A DNA stretch of 64,000 bases from Isosphaera pallida ATCC 43644 (GTDB taxonomy: Bacteria; Planctomycetota; Planctomycetia; Isosphaerales; Isosphaeraceae), in NCBI RefSeq assembly GCF_000186345.1, contig NC_014962.1, forward strand, positions 2,356,001-2,420,000. The letters are read 5' to 3'. Below are positions 1 through 9,228 of the stretch, one piece after another (position 1 is the stretch's first letter; each line of letters starts with the position of its first letter). The position numbers and the translations under genes are program-made. The notes beneath the pieces were generated by a model that saw only the letters and a program-made list of their open reading frames with translations, had not been told where the DNA came from and did not search any database.

Positions 1-309
1 ATTCCTCCGTTTTTGGATGGTTTCGCGTCGGCTTCGATTGCTTCTCTCGGTCAGTCGGCGAAACACACGAACGTCATCAAGATCGTTCCGATCAACTCCG
101 CCGACCGGACGGTTCCGGTATGGCTTGGGTCGCCCACCACGGCCGTTCTGGACCCGAGCGGTCATCGGGTGGAAAGCGATCCAAAACGATCGGGTGTACG
201 CTTGGGCGAGGTTGAAGTCCCCTCCATCAGACCAACCACGCCCATCGATACGATCATGGTGACTTCGCCCCTCCCGATCCGTGGATGGATTGGGTGGCGT
301 CGTGGGTGA
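1..309 (+). other. Open frame at the window edge, possible 3' end of an upstream gene
   Basis: Frame 1 is open from the first base to a TGA at 307-309, so it could be the last ~100 residues of a gene that starts outside the window. The peptide has no motif I recognise, and its third-position GC is lower than in the neighbouring genes. No convincing gene is seen on the other strand. It may simply be intergenic DNA before the TolC-like gene. Confidence 0.2.
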
Positions 310-336
310 TTCAGGAATCGGCAGGAGGCCGGAACG

Positions 337-2937
337 ATGTGCGGACAGGGACGTTGGCCGCGCGGCCTGACCGCGTTGGGGCTGCTCGTCAGTCTCGGCG
401 GCTGTACGATGACGGCGACCGAATCCAGAATCGCCTCCTACTCGCATCCAGCGCTCGATCGAGTTGCCGCGCCGGCGGTGGATCGAACATCGAAGGATTC
501 CTCCCCGAACGCGCCCGTGACACACGGCATCATTCCGACCCGACTCGACTCAATCACCCTCCGCGCGCAGTCGCCGACCGCGACCCACAGCGCAGCATCG
601 CGGTCGGGTTCGCTTCGCCCCCGTGCCGACGAGCCCGCCGCGGAGTCTTCTTCCGTTTCCACCGCCGTCACCGATCCCGGTCCGGCGGCTCGGTCAGCCA
701 ACCTCGCCCTCGCGCCGGAGGTCAAGCGAACGCCTCCAAGCTCCCCACCGGTTCGTTCGGGCGGAGTCGCTACCGTGCGTTCGGCTCAAGACGGGCGGGA
801 GGTTTGGGAGGCTCCATCCCCCCAAACCATTCACACCCACCTTCCCGCTGCCCTGGACTCCTCGTTGGTCGGCGGTGCCGAACCGTCCCGAAAAGCCGAC
901 GAGGCCGATTCGGACCGGGAGGCCTGGACTCTCGATCAGTTGATCGAGCGCGCGAAGACGGAAAATCGGGAATTGGCCGCCGCAAGGGCTCGGGTTCAGG
1001 CGTTGGGAGGAATGGAGGCCGGCGTGCGGTATCGGCAAACCGGCCAATTCCTAGGCATCCCGATCGTGGAGTCGGTTCCATACGTGGCCGACTCGACCGA
1101 ATTGCAACGTCGCCTCTGCGAGATGGCTCGCCGCGAGCAAGCAGTGGTGGCCGCGGTCAAAGCGGCAGTGGCAGAACTCCTCTACGCTCAACGGGGTCTG
1201 GCCGAGTTGAAACTCAGTCACGACGAGGCGAAACGGGTGGTCGAAGACGCCCGCCGACGCCTGCCCAACGGCTCCGACGCCTCCTCCGACCTACTTCGCG
1301 CTGAGGTCGCTCTAACCGAGTTGGATCACGAACGTGCCGAACTGGAGCGCGTCCAGCGTCACGCCCGCGCTCGTCTGGCAGCTCTGCTGCACTGGGACGA
1401 CCCGGACCACCTTCGTCTGGCCGATCACGACCCCGGGTTGATCACCCGCGACGCAACCGATCCCCAGGCGTTGTGTCAGGAGATCGAGCGGTTGGTCGCC
1501 CAGGTGGCCGACACCAACCCCGGCCTCCAGGCCGCCGCCTGGATCGCCCACAGCCCCGCCACCGCCGCCGGCGGTGCCGCGGCCCTGATCGCCGCCACCC
1601 TCGATTACGAGTCGGCCCGCGACGGTTCGATCATGGCCATCCGCGCTTTGGGAGCCGAAGCCCTCGCGCTGGCTCACCGTCTGGAATCCACTCGTCAACG
1701 GATCCTCCCCCGCGTCGCCCAAGCCTGGACCTTGGCTCGGGAGGACTACCTCAACGGCTCGATTGAATATCAGACCCTACGCGATACCCAAAACGAGTGG
1801 CATCGCGCGCGGTTGAACCACCATCGGCTCGACGCCGATCTGAGCATCGCCCTGGCTCGTTTGGAGCAAGCCGTGGGCCGCGAACTCGACACCCGCGCCT
1901 TGGGGCTCCGTCTGCTGAACGACGCCTCCTCCCCCGACACCGAAGCCCAGCGCGACCTCGGGCGGAAATCGTCCACAACCGATTCCAGCAGCTCCAGCGG
2001 TATGGCGTCCGAACCTCAACCGTTGCCTTTGCCAACCCTGCCACGGGATTCCGACTCGCCGCCGGCCCCCACTCCGAGCGCCCCCTCCACGCCCGACTTG
2101 GGACCCATCGACCCTGAAACCACCGCGCCCAGTCCCCGGACGCCACCCGCGTTCCAGCCCCTGGGTGAGGGTGACTTCGACCCGCCCCCCCTCCGCCGAT
2201 TTGCCCCGGCGGTAGTCGAGGACGATCCCGCCCCCAACCAGACCCTTCCCGACTGGGATCAAGCGCCCGTCGCGCCCCAGACGCCCTCCTGGCCCTCCGA
2301 GGCCCCCCCAACCGGCAACCAGAACACGTCCGATCGTCCCGAAACCACAAGAGAGACCCCAACACAGCCCAACTCCTCCGCCTCGCCCCTGATTCCTCCG
2401 GCCACGCCGGCCCGCGTCGGCCCCCCCCGCGGCCGCGTGGTGTCTGACCCCCCCCCTGCGCGACCCTCCCGAACCGAACCGCTGCCAAACTCCAACACCG
2501 CCGCGACCGACCCCGGCTTGGACTTCGTTCGGGAGAATCCTCCCGCCGCAACGTACTCCACTCCCACTGCCGCGCCCCTCGCCGAAGGTCTGGAACTCCC
2601 CGAACCCAACGACGTTCTCCTGAGGCTGCCCCCTCCCAACGGTGACCCGCCGCTGCCCCGACCCGCCGACGAGGTCGATTCCCAGACGCTGCCGCCCTCG
2701 GTCACCCCCCCTCAGCCGTCCCAATCACGGCCCCCCGTCACACGCTCCGTCCGCCTCGACTCGGTTCCCCGCCCACTCGAGCCCGTCACGCCCGGCACGC
2801 TCCCCATCCCCCACGAACTCCGCCCCTGGAATCGAGCCCTCGACCAGGTGGTGCGACCCGCCTCCATCCTCACCCCGACCAATCGTCCCGCGGCTCCGAA
2901 GGTCATCCTTGGAGCACCTCAGATCATGCCGCGTTGA
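337..2937 (+). CDS. TolC-like outer membrane efflux lipoprotein with long Pro-rich tail
   Basis: The 866-residue product begins with a short basic n-region, a hydrophobic stretch and a lipobox-like LLVSLGGC around residues 17-24, so it is probably a lipoprotein. Residues ~195-530 resemble the outer-membrane efflux protein (OEP/TolC) family: WTLDQLIERAKTENRELAAA is the usual start of an OEP repeat, followed by long heptad-rich helices (AELLYAQRGLAELKLSHDEA and RLESTRQRILPRVAQAWTLA). Residues ~535-866 are very rich in Pro, Ser and Thr and look disordered, which is not usual for TolC. The predicted role is the outer-membrane duct of a tripartite exporter, perhaps with the MMPL transporter that follows. 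No periplasmic adaptor gene is adjacent. The family call rests on the helical pattern, so a diverged OEP protein with a shortened barrel is possible. Confidence 0.72.
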   Translation: MCGQGRWPRGLTALGLLVSLGGCTMTATESRIASYSHPALDRVAAPAVDRTSKDSSPNAPVTHGIIPTRLDSITLRAQSPTATHSAASRSGSLRPRADEPAAESSSVSTAVTDPGPAARSANLALAPEVKRTPPSSPPVRSGGVATVRSAQDGREVWEAPSPQTIHTHLPAALDSSLVGGAEPSRKADEADSDREAWTLDQLIERAKTENRELAAARARVQALGGMEAGVRYRQTGQFLGIPIVESVPYVADSTELQRRLCEMARREQAVVAAVKAAVAELLYAQRGLAELKLSHDEAKRVVEDARRRLPNGSDASSDLLRAEVALTELDHERAELERVQRHARARLAALLHWDDPDHLRLADHDPGLITRDATDPQALCQEIERLVAQVADTNPGLQAAAWIAHSPATAAGGAAALIAATLDYESARDGSIMAIRALGAEALALAHRLESTRQRILPRVAQAWTLAREDYLNGSIEYQTLRDTQNEWHRARLNHHRLDADLSIALARLEQAVGRELDTRALGLRLLNDASSPDTEAQRDLGRKSSTTDSSSSSGMASEPQPLPLPTLPRDSDSPPAPTPSAPSTPDLGPIDPETTAPSPRTPPAFQPLGEGDFDPPPLRRFAPAVVEDDPAPNQTLPDWDQAPVAPQTPSWPSEAPPTGNQNTSDRPETTRETPTQPNSSASPLIPPATPARVGPPRGRVVSDPPPARPSRTEPLPNSNTAATDPGLDFVRENPPAATYSTPTAAPLAEGLELPEPNDVLLRLPPPNGDPPLPRPADEVDSQTLPPSVTPPQPSQSRPPVTRSVRLDSVPRPLEPVTPGTLPIPHELRPWNRALDQVVRPASILTPTNRPAAPKVILGAPQIMPR

Positions 2938-3035
2938 TTCGAGCGGGGGACGAGGGCAGACTAATCCGGGCGGTCGAACCGTCAATCCCCACCGGAGGTG
3001 CCCTTGTCCCCTCTTGGAAGCGAATCGGTGCCGCT

Positions 3036-3064
3036 TTGACATTCGCCAATCAAGCCACTAATCT
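3036..3064 (+). promoter_or_regulatory. Candidate sigma70 promoter for the MMPL gene
   Basis: TTGACA at 3036-3041 is followed by a 17-base spacer and TAATCT at 3059-3064. The -35 is perfect. The -10 keeps the first two bases and the last T. It lies in the 345-base gap between the TolC-like gene and the MMPL gene and would give a leader of about 210 bases. Nothing else stands out in this gap. Confidence 0.45.
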
Positions 3065-3282
3065 GCCTGAAACGGAGTGGCGTTCATGCCAAGGCCATCC
3101 CGTTGCGGCCTCCGGGTTGAAACGGCAGGCGGAACGCGACATGATCGCCTCCAGACCGACCGGGTTGAGAAACAATTCCTCCCGTCAAGTCTCGGCTCAC
3201 CCGGCGACGAGTCCTACCCTCCCCTTGGCCCAGTCCCGTCCAACGCCTTCCGTTCCCGTTCGTTTCGAGTGGATGTGTGTTC

Positions 3283-5814
3283 ATGTTCGAGCCGTTGGTG
3301 GCACTGTTGCGCCGCGCCCCGGGGCTAGTCGTAGTGGTGTGGGTGGCGTTCGTCGTCCCCCTGGTGCTGATCGCTCCCTCCTGGGAGTCGATCAGCCGCG
3401 ATGACGACGTGCGTTACTTTCCGCCCGACTCGCTGAGCGTGCGCGGTCAGGACCTTCTGGAAGCCGGCTTCCCCGACGACGCGGCCTCCTCGCAGGTCAT
3501 CGTAGTGCTGAACCGACCCTTCGCGCCTCTCACGTCCCATGATTTGGAGTTCGCCCTGGAAACGGCGAGGCGATTCGTCGCCTTGCGTGAGGCGGAGCCG
3601 AACCTAGGCATCCGCACGATCCTCCACCACGAATCGCCGGTGATCGGGCAACGGCTCATTGGCACCGACAAGGAGTATGGTGGCCAGGCGACCTTGGTGA
3701 TCGTGTCGCTGGAATGGACCTACTTGGCCAAGCGGGCCCGTCAGGCGGTCGATCGCTTCGAACTGCTGTTCGACGAATTGCAGCGCGACGCGCCTCAGGG
3801 GTTGCGGCTCCACCTGACAGGCTCGGCGGTGGTCGGTCACGACCAAAACGTGGCCGCAGTGGCCAGCATCCAAAACACCACCTACGCCACAATCACCCTG
3901 GTGGTGGTCATTTTGCTGTTTGTCTACCGCTCGCCCATCCTGGCGCTCATCCCCCTGACCACCATCGCCATCTCGGTGTTCGCCTCGATGAAGGCCATCG
4001 CCGCCTTGACGCTGATCCCCGGCCTGAATTTCCAGGTCATCAACATCACCGAGATTTTCGTCGTGGTGGTCTTGTTCGGGGCCGGCACCGACTATTGCCT
4101 GTTCCTGATCTCCCGCTACCGCGAGGAGCGGGCCAAAGGTCTCGACCCCCGCGGGGCGCTAGAGGAGGCGATTCGGCGGGTCGCCGGCGCGCTGGTGGCC
4201 AGCGCCGGAACGGTCATCTGCGGGTTGGGTCTGCTCTACTTCTCGACCTTCCAAAAAATCTCCAACACCGGACCGGCCATCGCTCTGGCGTTGATGATCG
4301 CCCTGGCCGCCTCGCTGACCATCGCCCCCCTGTTGTTGATCTGGCTCAAGCCGATCCTGTTCTGGCCGTTCAAGGCTCCCCAACCCAACCCCCCCGCTTA
4401 CGCCGACCCCAATCCCGCCAACGGGTCGGCTCCCACCACGCCACACCACCCCGACGAAGCCGGATTCTGGGCGTGGGTGGCCTCCGTGGTGGTGAATCGT
4501 CCCCGGCTGGTCCTCGCTGCTAGCTACGTGATCTTGTTGCCATTCGTGATCGTCGGCGCGCAAACCACCCCCAACTACAGCCAACTCGCTGACCTCAAGT
4601 CCGAGGCGCTCAGTGTCAAGGGATCGGCAGTGATCCAGCGTTACTTCGCGGTTGGCGAACTGTCGCCCACGACCCTGCTGTTCCAACATCCCACCCTCGA
4701 CCTGCGCGAAGAGGAAGGGCAAAAGGCGATCGCCCGATTGATCCGCCGCCTGGAGGCAATTCCCGGCGTCGTCGAGGTCCGTGGCCCCACTCAACCCTTG
4801 GGCAAACCGTTGACCGTCCCCGAAGGCCTGACCTTCCGCCAGATGTTGGCGGCCCGCTCCGAAAACGCTCGCATCCGCTCGCTGACCGAACCACGCTATC
4901 TCAACCCTCTGGCCGAAGGCGGCGCGATTGCCCGTCTCGAACTCACCTTCGACCGCGACCCCTTCGGCCCCGAAGCGTTGGTTCTGATCCGGGCCGTCGC
5001 CGACGAAACCGCCCGCGCCCTGCAAACCGACCCCGCCCTCTCCCAAGTGGAACGCTGGGGATTCACTGGAGCCACCGCCGCCGTCGAGGATCTCCGCGCC
5101 GTCATTACCTACGACGAACGTCAAATGTATTGGATGGTCACCTTAGGGGTCTATCTGATCCTCGTGGCTTTGATCCGTCGGCCCGGCGTGTGCCTCTACT
5201 TGATCGTCACCGTGGTCCTGGGCTACCTGGCGGCGCTAGGGATCACCGAACTGGTCTTCGCCTGGTGGATCGCCGCCGACCCAATCCAAACTTGGTCGGG
5301 TCTGGATTGGAAAGTCAGCTTCTTCCTGTTCGTGATCTTGATCGCCGTGGGTGAGGACTACAACATCTTCCTGATGTCGCGGGTCATTGAAGAACAACGC
5401 CTTCACGGCGTTCTGGAAGGAACCCGTCGCGCGGTGCGGACCACTGGAGGCATCATCTCCTCGTGCGGCCTGATCATGGCCGGTACCTTCGGCTCGATGA
5501 TCACCGGCGAACTCATGGCGCTAAAGGAGCTCGGCTTCGCCCTGGCGCTGGGGGTGCTGCTAGACACGTTCGTGGTGCGTCCGATTTTGGTGCCTGCCTG
5601 GCTGGTGCTAAGACATCGGGACCTGTCGCAATCGGCCTCGGCGCTGGCTTCGATCAACAGTTTCAGCCCCGCTGAGTCCGACGCCGCTTCCCCGGCCATT
5701 GCGGACTCCCTGGGTTGGACCAACGGCTGGCATGGCGCGTCGGCCTCATCCGCGCCCCGGCCTGGTCACCTCCCCGACCCCGCCCCGACCGGCTCCTCGA
5801 CGACCCGACCGTGA
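3283..5814 (+). CDS. MMPL/RND-superfamily transporter
   Basis: This is an 843-residue integral membrane protein of the MMPL branch of the RND superfamily. These are proton-driven inner-membrane exporters, often of lipids or hydrophobic compounds. It has two repeated halves, each with a first membrane helix, a large periplasmic domain and a five-helix bundle. The diagnostic TM4 motifs are GAGTDYCLFLISRYREER in the first half and VGEDYNIFLMSRVIEEQ in the second; the Asp-Tyr pairs correspond to the proton-relay position. ATG 3283 is chosen over GTG 3277 because GAGTGGA lies nine bases upstream of the ATG. The C-terminal ~60 residues are a low-complexity cytoplasmic tail. The TolC-like gene just upstream suggests a joint export function, but the substrate cannot be inferred. 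Confidence 0.9.
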   Translation: MFEPLVALLRRAPGLVVVVWVAFVVPLVLIAPSWESISRDDDVRYFPPDSLSVRGQDLLEAGFPDDAASSQVIVVLNRPFAPLTSHDLEFALETARRFVALREAEPNLGIRTILHHESPVIGQRLIGTDKEYGGQATLVIVSLEWTYLAKRARQAVDRFELLFDELQRDAPQGLRLHLTGSAVVGHDQNVAAVASIQNTTYATITLVVVILLFVYRSPILALIPLTTIAISVFASMKAIAALTLIPGLNFQVINITEIFVVVVLFGAGTDYCLFLISRYREERAKGLDPRGALEEAIRRVAGALVASAGTVICGLGLLYFSTFQKISNTGPAIALALMIALAASLTIAPLLLIWLKPILFWPFKAPQPNPPAYADPNPANGSAPTTPHHPDEAGFWAWVASVVVNRPRLVLAASYVILLPFVIVGAQTTPNYSQLADLKSEALSVKGSAVIQRYFAVGELSPTTLLFQHPTLDLREEEGQKAIARLIRRLEAIPGVVEVRGPTQPLGKPLTVPEGLTFRQMLAARSENARIRSLTEPRYLNPLAEGGAIARLELTFDRDPFGPEALVLIRAVADETARALQTDPALSQVERWGFTGATAAVEDLRAVITYDERQMYWMVTLGVYLILVALIRRPGVCLYLIVTVVLGYLAALGITELVFAWWIAADPIQTWSGLDWKVSFFLFVILIAVGEDYNIFLMSRVIEEQRLHGVLEGTRRAVRTTGGIISSCGLIMAGTFGSMITGELMALKELGFALALGVLLDTFVVRPILVPAWLVLRHRDLSQSASALASINSFSPAESDAASPAIADSLGWTNGWHGASASSAPRPGHLPDPAPTGSSTTRP

Positions 5815-6004
5815 AGCTGGTATGAGCCCGCCCGACCGCGACGAGGCGGAGGCAGTCCTCCCGACCCGCGTCGGACTAGCGAAGCCATGCCCGACCGCCT
5901 ACAGTGGCCCCATCTAATCTCACCCGCCCGATCTTAGCCTCGCGCGAGCTTGTCAACCTCGTCCACGTTGATGGGATTGACCCGCCTTTGGGACCCTCTT
6001 GACT

Positions 6005-7201
6005 ATGTCATCCACCGCCGCCTCCACCACCCCGCCTTTCGTCAAGTCGGAACGGCTGCGCCGTTTGCCTCCTTACCTGTTTGCCGAAATCGACCGCAAA
6101 AAGAAAGCGGCCCTCGCCGAAGGTCGGGACATCATTAACCTCGGCGTGGGCGACCCCGATCGCCCGACCCCCAAGGTGATCGTCGAAAGCCTGCAACGCC
6201 ATGTGGAAAATCCGGCGTTCCATCAGTACGCGCTGGATCAGGGCGCGCCCGAGCTGCGCCAGACGATCGCCGCCTTCTTCGAGCGGCGCTACGGCGTCGC
6301 CCTGGACCCCAACCGCGAAATTCTGCCGCTGATCGGCTCCAAGGAAGGGTTGGCCCACTTCCCTCTAGCAGTCCTCAACCCCGGCGAAATCGCTTTGGTG
6401 CCCGACCCGTGCTACCCGGTCTACCGCTCGGCCAGCCAGTTCGCCGGGGCCGACGTGTACACCATGCCGCTTTGGCCCTCCAACGGCTTCCTGCCCGACC
6501 TGGACGCAATCCCCGCCGACGTGTACCACCGCGCCCGCCTGATGTTCCTCAACTATCCCAACAACCCCACCGCCGCTCTTGCCGACCTTGGCTTTTACGA
6601 GAAGGTCGTCGCCCGGGCGCGTCAATACGGCTTCGTGGTCGCCGGCGACGCCGCCTACAATGAAGTGTGGTTCGACCAACCCGCCCCCAGCCTGCTGCAA
6701 GTCCCCGGGGCCCGCGAGGTCGCCGTGGAGTTCCATAGCCTCTCGAAAACCTTCAACATGACCGGCTGGCGAGTCGGTTTTGCCGTGGGCCACCCCGACA
6801 TGATCGCGGCGCTGGCCCAGGTCAAAGCCAACACCGATTCGGGGATCTTCACCGCCATTCAGTTCGCCGCCATCACCGCGCTGGAACAGTTCGACGACCT
6901 GGTGCCCCCCATCCGAGCGCTCTACAAGGATCGCCGCGACCAGTTCCTCGCCCGTCTGGCCAGCTACGGTCTAACGGTCTCGACGCCACAAGCCACCTTT
7001 TATGTTTGGATTCCCTGCCCTGAAGGCCAAGACTCGACCAGCTTCTGTGGCCAATTGCTGGACCAGGCCAACGTGGTGACCACGCCGGGCGTCGGCTTCG
7101 GCAAGGCGGGCGAAGGATATGTTCGGGCCGCGTTGACCGTGGAGACTTCCCGGTTGCTCGAAGCCGCCGATCGGATCGGCCAGCTGCTGCGGAGCCAATG
7201 A
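6005..7201 (+). CDS. dapL: LL-diaminopimelate aminotransferase
   Basis: This is a 398-residue fold-type I PLP aminotransferase. It matches the DapL group, which converts tetrahydrodipicolinate directly to LL-2,6-diaminopimelate for lysine and peptidoglycan synthesis. Visible landmarks are the N-terminal GVGDPDRPTP, YALDQGAPELR, the substrate and cofactor segment LNYPNNPTAA, the aspartate in AGDAAYNEVW, and the PLP lysine in HSLSKTFNMTGWRVGF. Length is normal for the family. ATG 6005 is preferred; an in-frame TTG lies two codons upstream at 5999. The 190-base gap before it shows no strong promoter. A general aspartate/methionine aminotransferase is the alternative, but the GVGDPD and NMTGWRVG context favours DapL. 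Confidence 0.85.
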   Translation: MSSTAASTTPPFVKSERLRRLPPYLFAEIDRKKKAALAEGRDIINLGVGDPDRPTPKVIVESLQRHVENPAFHQYALDQGAPELRQTIAAFFERRYGVALDPNREILPLIGSKEGLAHFPLAVLNPGEIALVPDPCYPVYRSASQFAGADVYTMPLWPSNGFLPDLDAIPADVYHRARLMFLNYPNNPTAALADLGFYEKVVARARQYGFVVAGDAAYNEVWFDQPAPSLLQVPGAREVAVEFHSLSKTFNMTGWRVGFAVGHPDMIAALAQVKANTDSGIFTAIQFAAITALEQFDDLVPPIRALYKDRRDQFLARLASYGLTVSTPQATFYVWIPCPEGQDSTSFCGQLLDQANVVTTPGVGFGKAGEGYVRAALTVETSRLLEAADRIGQLLRSQ

Positions 7202-7315
7202 CTCCCCGGCCCACGCCCAACCTCACCGATCACATGGCGTGGCGCTAGCTCGTTTGAGTCGAGTCAAATCAAGTGGACAAGACGTGTCCATCAATCCAGA
7301 GCGGGAGTCGGCGCA

Positions 7316-8197
7316 ATGCGCATCTGGATCGGGATGGGCAGCAACATGGGTGACCGTTGGGAACACCTAACGGCCGCCCGCGCCGCTTTGGCGGCGCTCC
7401 CGGGAGTTCAGCTCGAAGCCTTCAGCCGCTTTTGGTCCAATCCACCAATCGGCGGTCCCCAGGGCCAGGGCACCTTCCTCAACGCCGCCGCCCAACTTCG
7501 ACTCGACGACGAGGCCAACCCTAAGCTGTCCTGGCTCGAACGCGCTGAGTGGCTGCTGGACCAACTTCAGGCGATCGAACGCCAACGCGGCACCGCCAAA
7601 ACCACCCGCTGGGACCAACGCCCACTCGACCTCGACCTCCTTTTGGTTGGTCCCGAGCAGGTCGGCTCCAGCGCGCGTCTTCGCATTCCCCACCCCCGCA
7701 TGACCCATCGCCGGTTCGTCCTGGTTCCACTCCACGAGATCGCCCCCCACGTCGCAATCCCCCCCCTCAACCGAACCGTCGCCGACTTGCTGACCCACCT
7801 GGATCGACAGCCCCGAATCGCCACGATCGTCGGTCCCGACGCCCCTCGCTTCGCTCAACGCCTGCTCGACCACCTGGCCCATCCAATTCCCCCCCCCAAC
7901 TGGATCATCCGCCCGCTCATCAACGATCCCAACCCTCCGGTTCCCCCCTCCCAAATCACCCTGATCATCCACTCCCAGGTGGTTCCCCCGCTCCGCGGCC
8001 ACAATCACGATCACTCCCTTCCAGAGGGTTGGGAAACCATCCCTCAAGTCCGCCCCGAATTCGACCCCCTGGCCGAAGCCCTCGCCGCGCTCGCGTCGCT
8101 CGACGCAGCCGTCATCCCCGCGTCCGAACAATCCCATTCCCCAATCGCCGACTCTCTCCCACCCTCGTTCCCCGCGCAGGAACCCGGTGCAGGATGA
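7316..8197 (+). CDS. folK: 6-hydroxymethyl-7,8-dihydropterin pyrophosphokinase (HPPK) with C-terminal extension
   Basis: FolK transfers pyrophosphate from ATP to 6-hydroxymethyl-7,8-dihydropterin in folate synthesis. Residues 1-~165 carry the family pattern: GMGSNMGDR at the N-terminus, SRFWSNPPIGGPQG, FLNAAAQL, the metal-binding RPLDLDLLLV (two catalytic Asp), and PHPRMTHRRFVLVPL. Family members usually have about 160-180 residues, whereas this one has 293. The last ~125 residues are Pro-rich and match no fold I recognise. GGGAG nine bases upstream supports ATG 7316. The 114-base gap after dapL contains two small inverted repeats, including TGGACA/TGTCCA at 7274-7290. Confidence 0.88.
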   Translation: MRIWIGMGSNMGDRWEHLTAARAALAALPGVQLEAFSRFWSNPPIGGPQGQGTFLNAAAQLRLDDEANPKLSWLERAEWLLDQLQAIERQRGTAKTTRWDQRPLDLDLLLVGPEQVGSSARLRIPHPRMTHRRFVLVPLHEIAPHVAIPPLNRTVADLLTHLDRQPRIATIVGPDAPRFAQRLLDHLAHPIPPPNWIIRPLINDPNPPVPPSQITLIIHSQVVPPLRGHNHDHSLPEGWETIPQVRPEFDPLAEALAALASLDAAVIPASEQSHSPIADSLPPSFPAQEPGAG

Positions 8198-8224
8198 GAA
8201 CGACATGCGCACGAAATGAACGTT

Positions 8225-8253
8225 TCGTCAAAATCGTTCAAAACCAGTCAAGG
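8225..8253 (+). promoter_or_regulatory. Tandem ~10-bp direct repeats, candidate DeoR operator
   Basis: TCGTCAAAA (8225-8233), TCGTTCAAAA (8234-8243) and CCAGTCAAGG (8244-8253) form three adjacent imperfect repeats at helical pitch. They sit immediately upstream of the candidate promoter of the DeoR-family gene. DeoR-family repressors commonly bind short direct or inverted repeats of this size and control their own operon. Binding is inferred only. Confidence 0.35.
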
Positions 8254-8256
8254 CTC

Positions 8257-8285
8257 TTGACGGCGGGATTTCCCTCTGTCAGACT
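8257..8285 (+). promoter_or_regulatory. Candidate promoter of the BMC operon
   Basis: TTGACG at 8257-8262, a 17-base spacer and CAGACT at 8280-8285. The -35 matches five of six bases, while the -10 matches only positions 2, 4 and 6. It directly follows the tandem repeats and would start RNA near 8292, upstream of all candidate start codons of the DeoR gene. Confidence 0.4.
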
Positions 8286-8322
8286 TCAAACGAGTTGAGA
8301 TTGTTCCACCGGGTCGGCGATT

Positions 8323-9228
8323 GTGAACCGTCCTCATCACGGCCTGAGTGGTTTTGCTCGCTTGCGAATGAATTGTGTCGTCATGTTGGCCGAAGGCCGT
8401 CGTCACGCCATTTTGGAGCGGATCGCATCGCGGGGGTTTGTGACCCTTGCCGAGTTGGTTGAGACTTTGGGCATTTCCGAATCGACCGCCCGACGCGACC
8501 TGGAGATGCTGGAACGTCAAGGCGAAGTACGGCGGACTCACGGGGGGGCGGTGGCCGCCGACGCCGAGCGGTCGCTGCCAGCCTTCGACGACCGCACCGC
8601 CACCTTGGCGCGGGAGAAGCGCGCCATTGGCCGGGCGGCTGCCGACTTGATCGAGGATGGGGAAAGCGTCCTGATCGACGGAGGGACCACCACCTACGAG
8701 GTGGCCCGCGCCCTGGCGGGACGCCCGGTCCAGATTTTGACCAACAGCCTGCCGATCGCCCAACTCATCACCGCCGCTCCGGGACGCGCTTCGGATCTCA
8801 TCTTGATCGGCGGCTTCGTTTATCCCCGCACCGGCGTGGCGCTGGGGCCTCAGGCGATTGCTCAGATGAACGCCCTCAAGGTCGATCGCGCGGTGCTGGG
8901 GGCGGGAGGGGTCACGTCCGAAGGGGTGTACAACTCGAATCTCCTGCTGGTCGAGACCGAACGGGCGATGATGGCCTGCGCCGCCGAGGTGGTGATCGTG
9001 GCCGATCATTCAAAGCTGAACAAAACCGCGCTTTCTTGGCTGTGCGGTTTGGATCGAATCAGCCAGCTTGTGACCGACAGTGGCGCGTCGGAGTCGGCCC
9101 GCGCGTTTCTGGAGGCGGCAGGAACGCGGGTCATCATCGCCCCGGCCTCGTCTCACACCAACCCCACTGAACCTGGCCCTAACGGTCGAAGGCGTCTCGA
9201 TCCCCTCTCGCGGAGCGTTGCTCCATGA
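8323..9228 (+). CDS. DeoR-family transcriptional regulator of the BMC locus
   Basis: This 301-residue protein has the DeoR architecture. The N-terminal winged helix-turn-helix includes LGISESTARRDLEMLERQGE followed by RTHGGAV. The C-terminal DeoR sensor domain belongs to the ribose-5-phosphate isomerase-like fold and has DGGTTTYEVARAL, LTNSLPIA and a C-terminal VVIVADHSKL. The sensor domain typically binds a phosphorylated sugar, which fits control of a fucose/rhamnose pathway by a sugar phosphate. The start is uncertain: GTG 8323 is given, but ATG 8368 or 8383 leaves the HTH intact. Its last bases overlap the pduL start (ATGA), so it is cotranscribed with the BMC genes. It probably represses its own operon through the repeats at 8225-8253. 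Confidence 0.88.
   Translation: MNRPHHGLSGFARLRMNCVVMLAEGRRHAILERIASRGFVTLAELVETLGISESTARRDLEMLERQGEVRRTHGGAVAADAERSLPAFDDRTATLAREKRAIGRAAADLIEDGESVLIDGGTTTYEVARALAGRPVQILTNSLPIAQLITAAPGRASDLILIGGFVYPRTGVALGPQAIAQMNALKVDRAVLGAGGVTSEGVYNSNLLLVETERAMMACAAEVVIVADHSKLNKTALSWLCGLDRISQLVTDSGASESARAFLEAAGTRVIIAPASSHTNPTEPGPNGRRRLDPLSRSVAP

Noticed and set aside
3714-5124. Long shadow frames on both strands inside the MMPL gene
   Set aside because: High GC produces open antisense and shifted frames. Only the MMPL frame has transmembrane repeats and RND motifs.
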